DNA of 64,000 bases from Tubulanus polymorphus (Eukaryota > Nemertea > Palaeonemertea > Tubulaniformes > Tubulanidae), in NCBI RefSeq assembly GCF_964204645.1, contig NC_134029.1, forward strand, positions 10,034,850-10,098,849. The letters are read 5' to 3'. Every line of letters begins with the position of its first letter. The stretch's first letter is position 1. The notes below the pieces were generated by a model. It did no database searches. It saw only the letters and a list, made by a program, of their open reading frames with translations, and was not told the DNA's origin. Shown one piece after another: positions 1-10,479 of the stretch. The translations under genes were made by a program, and so were the position numbers.

Positions 1-1429
1 AATAATTACGCGTATTTCAGTAATATTTGTTTTTTAAATTGGAATGATAGTGAATTTATGCTGGTGGATGAACGGATAACATTCGGAGTATTTCGCCAAA
101 TACTAGGCATCTGAGCTAAGAAGGATTTACTGTATAATTTGGATTTATGGAAAGCAGCTCTCGCATAGTTAAACTGTCTGTTATTGTGGGAGTGGAAGTT
201 AAAATTATGATGAAATAAATTTAGCAGTGGAGTTGGGAGGGAGTTATGAGTAATTTGATAATTTCCAGTTGAATCAGATCATGGAATTTAAGTATTTTAT
301 ATTTTTTGAAAATAGGACCTGTTGGGGCGTTATGAGCTGAGTTTTCGATGAGTCTTAGTGCTTTTTTCTTAGTGATAATCATCCATTTATATTATCAAAG
401 GTTTGGTATCTGGTCAATATCTTTTGAGAGGCATTTATGTTATTCTAACGATGGTTCGCTTGCGGGTAGCCAAAGTATACAGCAATTTAGACACCATCAG
501 AATTAGTGGACGAAACGGGAGTAGCTCCTGGTAAACCGGGGACCGGGATGCTCCGGGGTTTTCATCTCTCCATTGGGATTTTTGGCTGACATGATGCCGT
601 ATTAATGTATTAGGTTCTCTGTTTTCGTAATAACGTAACACTCGCCCCAGCTTAGAGGAACCCGGTGATCACTTAATTCCCAGGCAATCGACATTGTTAG
701 GCAGCCCGTACATTCATTTTAATTAAAACGGGTAAGCAGTAAGACCTGTGTATATGCGTATCCGAAGATTGATGAGTCCCGTTCCACTGACCAATAATCA
801 TCATTTTCTGATATTGATATAGATAAACGTATTCAGCATTTTAATTTTATATGATGAATAATTCGAGTGATTACGTAAAATCCCTTGCATGCAACTGAGG
901 GTTCAAAAATGCCAATTACCAAAACACGGAAAACCTTGAATTTTATCAAAAATCTGGTTTGTTTCAGCATGTTTAAGCCGAATTCTTGGGATCCGTTGTT
1001 TCGCCTGTATTCGGAGTTATGGCCAAGATCAACCCACTATACAATATACAAACAAAAAATTACGTGCAGTCTTGTCTTACAAGATATGTTTTCTTCATTG
1101 TCATATTAATGGTCGAAATGAACGATACACAAATGAATCGCGACAGAGTTATATCACGCTAGTTGTGACAACAATTAGTGAGACACGAAAAAAGAACGTG
1201 CCGAACCATGGCAGAATTAACATTCGATGCTTTTTCGAAGAAATAAATCCCAGCCAAACAAGTAAAGCATTTTAGGTTGCCAAATCATAGGACTGGAGAA
1301 AATCTAACATCCTACATATTTATATATCTTGATTGACCATTTCAGAAGAATGCTGTAAAAGAAAAAGATGCATAATTCTTTGAGCACTCACTTCTTAAAC
1401 TATTCGGGATTGGATCGTATGTAATAGTT

Positions 1430-1482
1430 GTGCTACTGTGAATCGAACTCATTTGAGTGATTGTCCTCTCTACCAATCCGCC
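1430..1482 (-). repeat. tRNA-like (possible SINE head) relic
   Basis: Read on the minus strand, the segment holds an A-box fit (TGGTAGAGAGG) and, about 30 bases on, a degenerate B box (AGTTCGATTCA, two mismatches). No full cloverleaf is evident, so a tRNA-derived SINE fragment is more likely than a working tRNA gene. Confidence 0.3.
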
Positions 1483-2545
1483 CTCCAGACATTGGGTGAT
1501 AAGCCCCGAACACAATTGTCAGTAACTAATGCATTCCCTCGACTCGGTTACGCACGATGCTACAATTTTAAATCTGATTCTTCGGTGCTTTTCAGAATCA
1601 ATTCCGCTCTCGTGGGATCGACGATAGCCTTCGTTTCCGATTGTATCTAGATCATTTTACGCTGCCATTACGGGCGGTATATTCGGTAACGTTTCTAGCC
1701 TGAAGGACGAATCCGGAAAACCTTCGAACTATTTCAAATATCTTATTGATGCAGCATTGCGTTAAGGTAACTGGGACTTCGACCAATCGTTTGGAAGATT
1801 AGTACTGAATTTGGACAAATTAGATTCGCTCACCGGTTGAGTCAACTGCATCCTATCAATTGCATTAAATACAAATGCGCCTTAGTATGGGATAATAACC
1901 GATTTTGCACAGTGAATATACATCGCTTAGTTTTATGTACTCAAACTTTGTATGGATTTCAATTGTTCTAGATTCTATAAAAGTGGAATATCACATTTCG
2001 TGTCGACACCAGGGTCGAGCGCACATTTTAATTCACCCATGGTAAACAGGTAAAAAAGGGTCCGATGGACTTAAGTTGTAACGGTTATAGAACCAAAATA
2101 CAGCTTAAATCATTCTTTTACATTTGGTTCATCATGAAAATTACCCTAAGATTACGATTTTTATTCTTTAGGCTAGACACAATGACTGTCATCTGGCATG
2201 GTTACTGCCCCTTTCTCGACACGGTCCTGATGGCCTAGGGCTCTATCGCAGCACTTGAACGTTTCCGAATACAGTGCGCATATAATTCAGCAGTTTAGCC
2301 ACCAAAAATGTCAGCACCAATGCAATTTTCCTGCCATGCTACAATCATTAATTTCGGCACGTTCGATTAAACTGCACTGTTTAACTTTTTCATCCGATTC
2401 AATTACAATTGATCTGCCTTATTGCCAAATTTATGGACAGAAATGAATCGAATATCCTGAGCTAAAATGAAACGCTTGATTTCCGATTGGCTGATAATAA
2501 CAGCACGGCAATGATGCGCGACTATAAACTCACTGGGAATATTTG

Positions 2546-2612
2546 GGCGAGGTTTCTCTGGTATGCCGTGGCAGACTCGATGCCATCGCGTTCGAATCCC
2601 ATTTCTGAGGGA
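2546..2612 (+). repeat. tRNA-like relic beside the fold-back element
   Basis: It contains a good B box (GTTCGAATCCC) preceded by GGCAGACTC. The same GGCAGACTC word occurs in the tRNA-like piece at 34505-34565, which hints at a shared tRNA-derived family. The A box is poor, so this is not a functional tRNA. Confidence 0.3.
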
Positions 2613-2669
2613 GGATGTTAATACTTGGATTGCCACTCGTATTAATAGACGAGCCAATCAACCCATTGG

Positions 2670-5600
2670 TATGGTGGCTGATAAGGGCCATAGCGTAAAA
2701 TTCCTGGTATGTAAATGAGGGCGCCAGAACGCCAGAACGCCAAAACGAAAAAAAACGTCCAATTTTCTCTAAAAGTTCGTTTTGGCGCGCCAAAACAACG
2801 AATATTCCGTTTTGGCGCCCCCGCCAAAACGAACTTTCATTTTGGTGCCCCCGCCAAAACGAACTTTCGTTTTGGCGCCCCCGCCAAAACAACGAAAAAC
2901 GTCCAATTTTCTCTGAAAGTTCGTTTTGGCGAGCCAAAACAACGAATATTCCGTTTTGGCGCCCCCGCCAAAACGAACGGCGGGGGCGCCAAAACGAAAG
3001 TTCGTTTTTGGCGCCAAAACGGAATATTCGTTGTTTTGGCGCGCCAAAACGAACTTTCAGAGAAAATTGGACGTTTTTCGTTGTTTTGGCGGGGGCGCCA
3101 AAATGAAAGTTCGTTTTGGCGGGGGCGCCAAAACGGAATTTTCTCCGTTTTGGCGCGCCAAAACGAACTTTCAGAGAAATTTCGACGTTTTTCGTTGTTT
3201 TGGTGGGGGCGCCAAAACCAAAGTTCGTTTTGGCGGGGGCGCCAAAATGAAAGTTCGTTTTGGCGGGGGCGCCAAAACGGAATTTTCTTTGTTTTGGCGC
3301 GCCAAAACGAACTTTTAGAGAAAATTGGACGTTTTTCGTTGTTTTGGCGGGGGCGCCAAAACGGAATTTTCTCCGTTTTGGCGCGCCAAAACGAACTTTC
3401 AGAGAAATTTCGACGTTTTTCGTTGTTTTGGCGGGGGCGCCAAAACCAAAGTTCGTTTTGGCGGGGGCGCCAAAATGAAAGTTCGTTTTGGCGGGGGCGC
3501 CAAAACGGAATATTCTCCGTTTTGGCGCGCCAAAACGAACTTTTAGAGAAAATTGGACGTTTTTTTTCGTTTTGGCGTTCTGGCGTTCTGGCGCCCTCAT
3601 TTACATACCAGGAATTTTACGCTATGGCCCTTATCTATGGTGGCTGATAAGGGCCATAGCGTAAAATTCCTGGTATGTAAATGAGGGCGCCAGAACGCCA
3701 GAACGCCAAAACGAGAAAAAACGTCCAATTTTCTCTAAAAGTTCGTTTTGGCGCGCCAAAACAAAGAAAATTCCGTTTTGGCGCCCCCGCCAAAACGAAC
3801 TTTCATTTTGGCGCCCCCGCCAAAACGAACTTTCGTTTTGGCGCCCCCGCCAAAACAACGAAAAACGTCCAATTTTCTCTAAAAGTTCGTTTTGGCGCGC
3901 CAAAACAAAGAAAATTCCGTTTTGGCGCCCCCGCCAAAACGAACTTTCATTTTGGCGCCCCCGCCAAAACGAACTTTGGTTTTGGCGCCCCCGCCAAAAC
4001 AACGAAAAACGTCGAAATTTCTCTGAAAGTTCGTTTTGGCGCGCCAAAACGGAGAAAATTCCGTTTTGGCGCCCCCGCCAAAACGAACTTTCATTTTGGC
4101 GCCCCCACCAAAACGAACTTTGGTTTTGGCGCCCCCGCCAAAACAACGAAAAACGTCGAAATTTCTCTGAAAGTTCGTTTTGGCGCGCCAAAACAACGAA
4201 TATTCTGTTTTGGCGCCCCCGCCAATACGAACTTTAAACCACGTAAAATAATTCTATATATACGTAAAATATTTTCATTTATGCAAATTTATGCAAATTA
4301 CACACAAGATCAACGCGCCAATTTGAAAAATAATTTTACTGTGGTTGAATGCTTGTTTTGGCGGGGGCGCCAAAACGGAAATAACCGCGCCAAAACGAAC
4401 TTTTCTTTGTTTTGGCGCGCCAAAACGAACTTTCAGAGAAATTTCGACGTTTTTCGGTGTTTTATGGTGGCTGATAAGGGCCATAGTGTAAAATTCCTGG
4501 TATGTAAATGAGGGCGCCAGAACGCCAGAACGCCAAAACGAAAAAAAACGTCCAATTTTCTCTAAAAGTTCGTTTTGGCGCGCCAAAACAAAGAAAATTC
4601 CGTTTTGGCGCCCCCGCCAAAACGAACTTTCGTTTTGGCGCCCCCGCCAAAACAACGAAAAACGTCGAAATTTCTCTAAAAGTTCGTTTTGGCGCGCCAA
4701 AACGGAGAATATTCCGTTTTGGCGCCCCCGCCAAAACGAACTTTCATTTTGGCGCCCCCGCCAAAACGAACTTTCGTTTTGGCGCCCCCGCCAAAACAAC
4801 GAAAAACGTCGAAATTTCTCTAAAAGTTCGTTTTGGCGCGCCAAAACGGAGAATATTCCGTTTTGGCGCCCCCGCCAAAACGAACTTTCATTTTGGCGCC
4901 CCCGCCAAAACGAACTTTCGTTTTGGCGCCCCCGCCAAAACAACGAAAAACGTCGAAATTTCTCTGAAAGTTCGTTTTGGCGCGCCAAAACAAAGAAAAG
5001 TTCGTTTTGGCGCGGTTATTTCCGTTTTGGCGCCCCCGCCAAAACAAGCATTCAACCACAGTAAAATTATTTTTCAAATTGGCGCGTTGATCTTGTGTGT
5101 AATTTGCATAAATTTGCATAAATGAAAATATTTTACGTATATATAGAATTATTTTACGTGGTTTAAAGTTCGTATTGGCGGGGGCGCCAAAACGAAAGTT
5201 CGTTTTGGCGGGGGCGCCAAAACGGAATATTCTCCGTTTTGGCGCGCCAAAACGAACTTTCAGAGAAATTTCGACGTTTTTCGTTGTTTTGGCGGGGGCG
5301 CCAAAACGAAAGTTCGTTTTGGCGGGGGCGCCAAAATGAAAGTTCGTTTTGGCGGGGGCGCCAAAACGGAATTTTCTTTGTTTTGGCGCGCCAAAACGAA
5401 CTTTTAGAGAAAATTGGACGTTTTTTTTCGTTTTGGCGTTCTGGCGTTCTGGCGCCCTCATTTACATACCAGGAATTTTACACTATGGCCCTTATCAGCC
5501 ACCATAAAACACCGAAAAACGTCGAAATTTCTCTAAAAGTTCGTTTTGGCGCGCCAAAACGGAGAAAATTCCGTTTTGGCACCCCCGCCAAAACGAACTT

Positions 5601-6510
5601 TTAACGAACTTTTAACGAACTTTAAACCACGTAAAATAATTCTATTAATACGTAAAATATTCTCATATATGCAAATTTATGCAAATTACACACAAGATCA
5701 ACGCGCCAAATCGAAAAATAATTTTACTGTGGTTGAATGCTTGTTTTGGCGGGGGCGCCAAAACGGAAATAACCGCGCCAAAACGAAATTTTCTTTGTTT
5801 TGGCGCGCCAAAACGAACTTTCAGAGAAATTTCGACGTTTTATCGTTGTTTTGGCGGGGGCGCCAAAACGGATTTTTCTCCGTTTTGGCGCGCCAAAACG
5901 AACTTTAAGAGAAATTTCGACGTTTTTCGTTGTTTTGGCGGGGGCGCCAAAACGAAAGTTCGTTGTTTTGGCGCGCCAAAACGAACTTTTAGAGAAAATT
6001 GGACGTTTTTTTTCGTTTTGGCGTTCTGGCGTTCTGGCGCCCTCATTTACATACCAGGAATTTTACGCTATGGCCCTTATCAGCCACCATATTTTGGCGC
6101 GCCAAAACGAAGAAAATTCCGTTTTGTCGCGGTTATTTCCGTTTTGGCGCCCCCGCCAAAACAAGCATTCAACCACAGTAAAATTATTTTTCAATTTGGC
6201 GCGTTGATCTTGTGTGTAATTTGCATAAATTTGCATATATAGAATTATTTTACGTGGTCGAAAGTTCGTTTTGGCGGGGGCGCCAAAACGGAATATTCTA
6301 CGTTTTGGCGCGCCAAAACGAACTTTTAGAGAAATATCGACGTTTTTCGTTGTTTTGGCTGGGGCGCCAAAACGGAATTTTCTTTGTTTTTGCGCGCCAA
6401 AACGAACTTTCAGAGAAAATTTGACGTTTTTTTGTTTTGGCGTTCTGGCGTTCTGGCGCCCTCATTTACATACCAGGAATTTTACGCTATGGCCCTTATC
6501 AGCCACCATA
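2670..6510. mobile_element. Compound fold-back transposon, non-autonomous, IS3EU-like
   Basis: Both ends carry the same inverted terminus, TATGGTGGCTGATAAGG at the left and its complement ending CCACCATA at 6510. The whole block is flanked by the 6-bp direct repeat CATTGG (2664-2669 and 6511-6516), a clean target-site duplication. Inside are further termini: left-type at 3635 and 4463, right-type ending near 3635, 5506 and 6091, so this is a nest of elements rather than one. The body is made of GC-rich hairpin modules with a 144-bp period and contains four copies of an AT-rich spacer (4235-4391 plus, 5009-5165 minus, 5624-5779 plus, 6127-6258 minus). No transposase is present. From memory, TAYGG termini with 6-bp duplications are the mark of the IS3EU superfamily; assignment to it is inference. 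Confidence 0.85.
2774..4180. repeat. 144-bp-period array of GGCG palindromes
   Basis: Each period holds one perfect palindrome GTTTTGGCGCGCCAAAAC and two to three hairpins of type TTTTGGCGCCCCCGCCAAAA, joined by short AT linkers such as GAACTTTC and AACGTCGAAATTTCTC. Periods starting at 2774 and 2918 are exactly 144 bases apart, as are 4681, 4825 and 4969 in the next block. A shorter 114-base period at 4567 lacks one 30-base module. Both lengths are multiples of three, so long open frames run on both strands; they are by-products of the repeat. Confidence 0.85.
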
Positions 6511-6516
6511 CATTGG

Positions 6517-9500
6517 AGTCATGCAAATATTTCGATGTGATGGGTCACTACAAGACCTGGCGCTTAACTACCACAAAAACGGTAGTACGGAAGGTGTATT
6601 TCTTCAATTTTCCAGAATTAGAAAAAATTAAATTTCATTTCGCATTTTGAGGGCGATATATAGATTTTTTTGTCATTCAAAACAGCGAAAATGATATCAA
6701 ATCGGTATTGATGTTAGATTTTCTGCCGCTGCCGCTTCGATGAAGTAGTTTGCGCGACGATTCGCATCATTCTTCGTGACTAGTTGTAGAAATAGCGATG
6801 TGTAAAAATAGTGCACGGTGAGTCGTATGTGACCCGAGCCAATAGATCTGATTGCTCAACCATAAGGTAGAATTACATGAAAATCGCAGTCGCATTTCTG
6901 CTCAGATAACCACTATAATCTTTCCGAATTAATTTTGACAGTAATATTGAGTCAATATACACAAATAGCTTTTCTTCATTCTGGTTTTGCGTGCCCGAGC
7001 AAACATTAAACATTTAAGCAGCCCAGTCATCGTTTCAGTAAATATGTCGACGTTTCGTTTCGTTGGTTTTTTCGCCGGTTTGTTTGTTCAGGAAGGAACT
7101 CGAGCTACGGTTTTTTTGCGGGATACTCGTTTGCACGTCAATGGATTATTCAAATCACCAGGCGATCAACTCAAGGGGGGATAAAACATATCAATCATAG
7201 AAAACGAGATCGAATTCCCAAAGGAGAAAATGAACTTTATTGAGCCGTATAGATACATGATACATGTAAAGCATGTATGTAATGTATCATCCTTCGTTAA
7301 AGACCTTATACTTATCAAAGCTTCGATGTACTAGAATCTGTAATGGGTTTCGATTGTTTAATCAGATTTCAGATATGGCGTCGTATTTTTCCTTCTTTTA
7401 TATAAAAGCCGTTCGGTCCTAAAATAAATGTTTAGCCAGATGTTTAGTTCTTCGAGCGGAAATTACTAGCGGGGTCCATCTACCATTTGTTCTGTATATG
7501 TTAGCAGTTTAACTAGTTAGACTTCTTTAGTAACTAGCCTCTTTGGTCCTTTCGATTGTGCTCTTCCGGAAGAGGAATTATCAACTTTTTCTTTCGATTT
7601 ACGCAGTTGGAGGTTTTTACCAGTTCTTCCCTTTCTGCAAGGACAGAACTCTTTATCTGAGAAAAATTTTCCGTCTTCCGGAAGAGTAATGGAAAAGAGC
7701 CTTACTCGTCTTATGTCGTTTACCCTAAGTCTATTGCACAGGGCCTCTAGAAAATTTTTGCGTGAGTGTGTCTCACGCTAAATGTTAAGCCGAGGAATAT
7801 TTAAGTGGCAAATTATGCACGTGGGCCCTACATATTTTGTTCAAAAATTATACTTGGTTCAACAATGATTAACGATATACAAGCTCTATATAAAGACTCT
7901 TGCTGGAAATCAATTGCCGCACAATGTCGTAGGTTCGTGTTACGGTACGGCGTAAATATTCAAATCAAAGGGTCTGTCTGCATAAAGGAACGAAATAAGA
8001 AAAAACACAAGGACTCGCCAGAGGTGAAGTGATTGGAGTGAACTTGATGCCAGATCGCTGCCTGTAATACGAGTTCGTGGGAAAGCTTTCGAGTGGATTC
8101 ATCTCAAAGTGACGCGCTCAAGTAAAAATGATACAGACGCGTCGTTTGATAATGTCGTTTGATGAAAGAAGTCGGGTACATTTGCTCGATATGTCAAATC
8201 TCATCTTGATCTTTTTGACGAGCCGATCATGAGTGTAGCCAGTGGTTGACCAATGGTGCGATAAAACACCTACTGAAGCAGTTGTTAGAACTATTTGCAA
8301 AATGGGATATCGCGCGTATGACGAGCTCGCTCGGTACTTGAAATGGGATTTAAACCATCCTTCTCTCCTCATTTACGTCGTTGCTGTGACTGTATCGACA
8401 AGCAATTGAATATAGTACTGAACAGGGAGGGGGTCCTGCATATGAAACCGGGATATGAAACTGAAGAAAATCAGAACATTTCATCATGTATGTCTCTAAA
8501 TATGGTTGTGTCTCAGTAGATTTGAGCAATGATAACTCACTCGAAGGGATTTCATCGTTTAATCCTCCCCGCACCTTCACCGGGAATGTTTGAGTCATTT
8601 ACCAAGACTTTGATTGTACAGATAAGTAGGGACTCGCTATAAAACCTGCTCGTTATAACAAACCGATATGTCATTTAGCTATGGTCCTTGGCGCTTATGA
8701 TTACGTATTCTATAAACGCGGAAAGATATTTTTCATCGACTTGCGAGTACTCTGTATATGAAATGATCGACAAGTCCCCTTTCCATACCTACTTCTGTAA
8801 TCATCAATTGCGACCTCCAAGTGGGAATAGGTCATAACGCAATTGATAACGAAGCTTTCAATTTGAGAAAAATGGATGGAAACTATTCTCGCTATGTGGC
8901 CTTGATCTCTTCGAATTTGACAAAAAGGCTCGTCACATTGCAATTGCCAGTTGGACCACCAATAGTCGATACAGTCACTGCACTTGGTCCGTCTATTTGA
9001 TTACTCGGTGGGTAACATTTCGAACAGGTGGCGTATATCATAATCGGTCATACGCAGTTTTCAATCGGTTATACGCAGTTTTCAATCAACACTCATTGTC
9101 GTACTATATGGTTACCGAATACAAATACGTTTGATAATGCTTTATCATTGGTTTGTATTATGTTATATATTGGTTCAACATATTTCGATTTAAAACAAAG
9201 GCAAGTTAGATTAACTAACTACTAACCTGGTGGAAACTAAATTTCAACATCACTGCCACAATAGATCAGGAATGATAAATGCATTTTAAAACGTTAGAAA
9301 TTTCAAGGCAATATGATTTATAAAGCCCACCATATGTTTTAAAAAGGCGAGTAGAAATTTCCATCTTCTGATTGTTGCTTCGAGTATTGACCTAAATATA
9401 AAAATTCTACCGTCACGTTTCTGAGAAGAATTCACTGTTGAAGTAACATATAATGAAAGTAAACAGTTTGGCAATAGTTAAAAAAACTAGAGAACGAGCT

Positions 9501-10192
9501 AAGAAAAAATAGTGAAACTCGAAAAGATCGATCGGTGGCCATCATTTTGAATTAGAACAATGCGGTCGTCGCAGTTTTAGATGCAAGGTTTTCATGAAAA
9601 AAAAATGTTTCTTGGTCGGACAAATATGAATGTATTGAATCGGTTATTTTTCATGATGCCGCAGCAGAAATTGCCAGATCGATGACTGCGGCTGACAATA
9701 TGAGGTATCGTTTACATGTAACATCGTAGATTCCCCGGCTAGTTAGTTGGCCGCTGATCGAATTATATTCATCCATCAAAAACATTAACTCATACCCGGC
9801 TATAATAGATTGAATGTGAAACACTGACGTCAGCATACAGTCACCGCGCTACAGGCAGGCTTGAATTTTTTTTGGTGAAATTCTAACCCAGTAGTTACGC
9901 GGATATATCGAAATATCAATAAAAGAATCTCCGCGAATTGGGGAATAGATTTATTTGACGCTGGCACCAAGTTCCAATTTTTCTTCATTCAAATGTAAAT
10001 GTTGTTATACTCATTGACTCGCTGTGGAGATCTCGGTAAGCACTCACTGAATCTCATGTGATACCAAAAATGACATTACTTCAGTTATAGTGTTTCGTCA
10101 CCAAATCTTCCTTCGATTTTGTCTAAATTAGATAGTTGGTTTTGATAATGTCTTACATTACCTTCCTACCTACGTATTTCCACGTTAAAGCC
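6517..10192. other. Intergenic stretch, no gene recognised
   Basis: No supported exon. Small items only: CTCTTCCGGAAGAG at 7561 with a second CTTCCGGAAGAG near 7676, and a two-copy 22-base tandem (ATACGCAGTTTTCAATC) at about 9045-9090. The open frames of 60-85 codons here lack family features. Confidence 0.55.
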
Positions 10193-10479
10193 ACGTTCAC
10201 AATATCACTAGTTAGACCGTATGGGCCCGTACCTGGAACGGGTCAAATTTGGAACATACCAAATCATAATGTGCGTTCACACACGCGTTGCTTAATTGGC
10301 TAGAGATAGTTATGACTTATTCCGCAAGATGTCGCCATGAGTATTTTAACCCGAAATTTAAAGTGATAACAACGTAGAAAATTCGGAACGTTCCTGGATC
10401 GGTCATTTTGGTTAGTCTAAATTGGACCGGTCAAAAATGGAACGGACAAATCTAACGAATTGACTTGAAGTGTGAACGC
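10193..10479. mobile_element. Possible MITE with short inverted ends
   Basis: The segment starts with ACGTTCACA and ends with the inverted TGTGAACG. The inverted match is only about eight bases and I could not find a clear target duplication, so the call is tentative. Internally it is rich in ACCGGTC/GACCGGT-type words. Confidence 0.3.

Larger units (their letters stand above)
1..2663. other. Intergenic stretch, no gene recognised
   Basis: No open frame here has recognisable protein character or paired splice signals. The only structured pieces are two weak tRNA-like relics, listed separately at 1430-1482 and 2546-2612. The short frames at 885-1275 and 1438-1650 have no family resemblance that I can see. 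Confidence 0.6.

Noticed and set aside
4281-4300. Fold-back clusters as a CRISPR-like array
   Set aside because: The repeats are palindromic modules without unique spacers, and the window is eukaryotic with transposon target duplications.
2530-6242. Frames of 90-356 codons on both strands with FGAPAKT / WRGRQNE repeats as a repetitive protein gene
   Set aside because: They are antisense shadows of the same palindromic DNA modules, start or end inside transposon termini, and are kept open by period lengths divisible by three.
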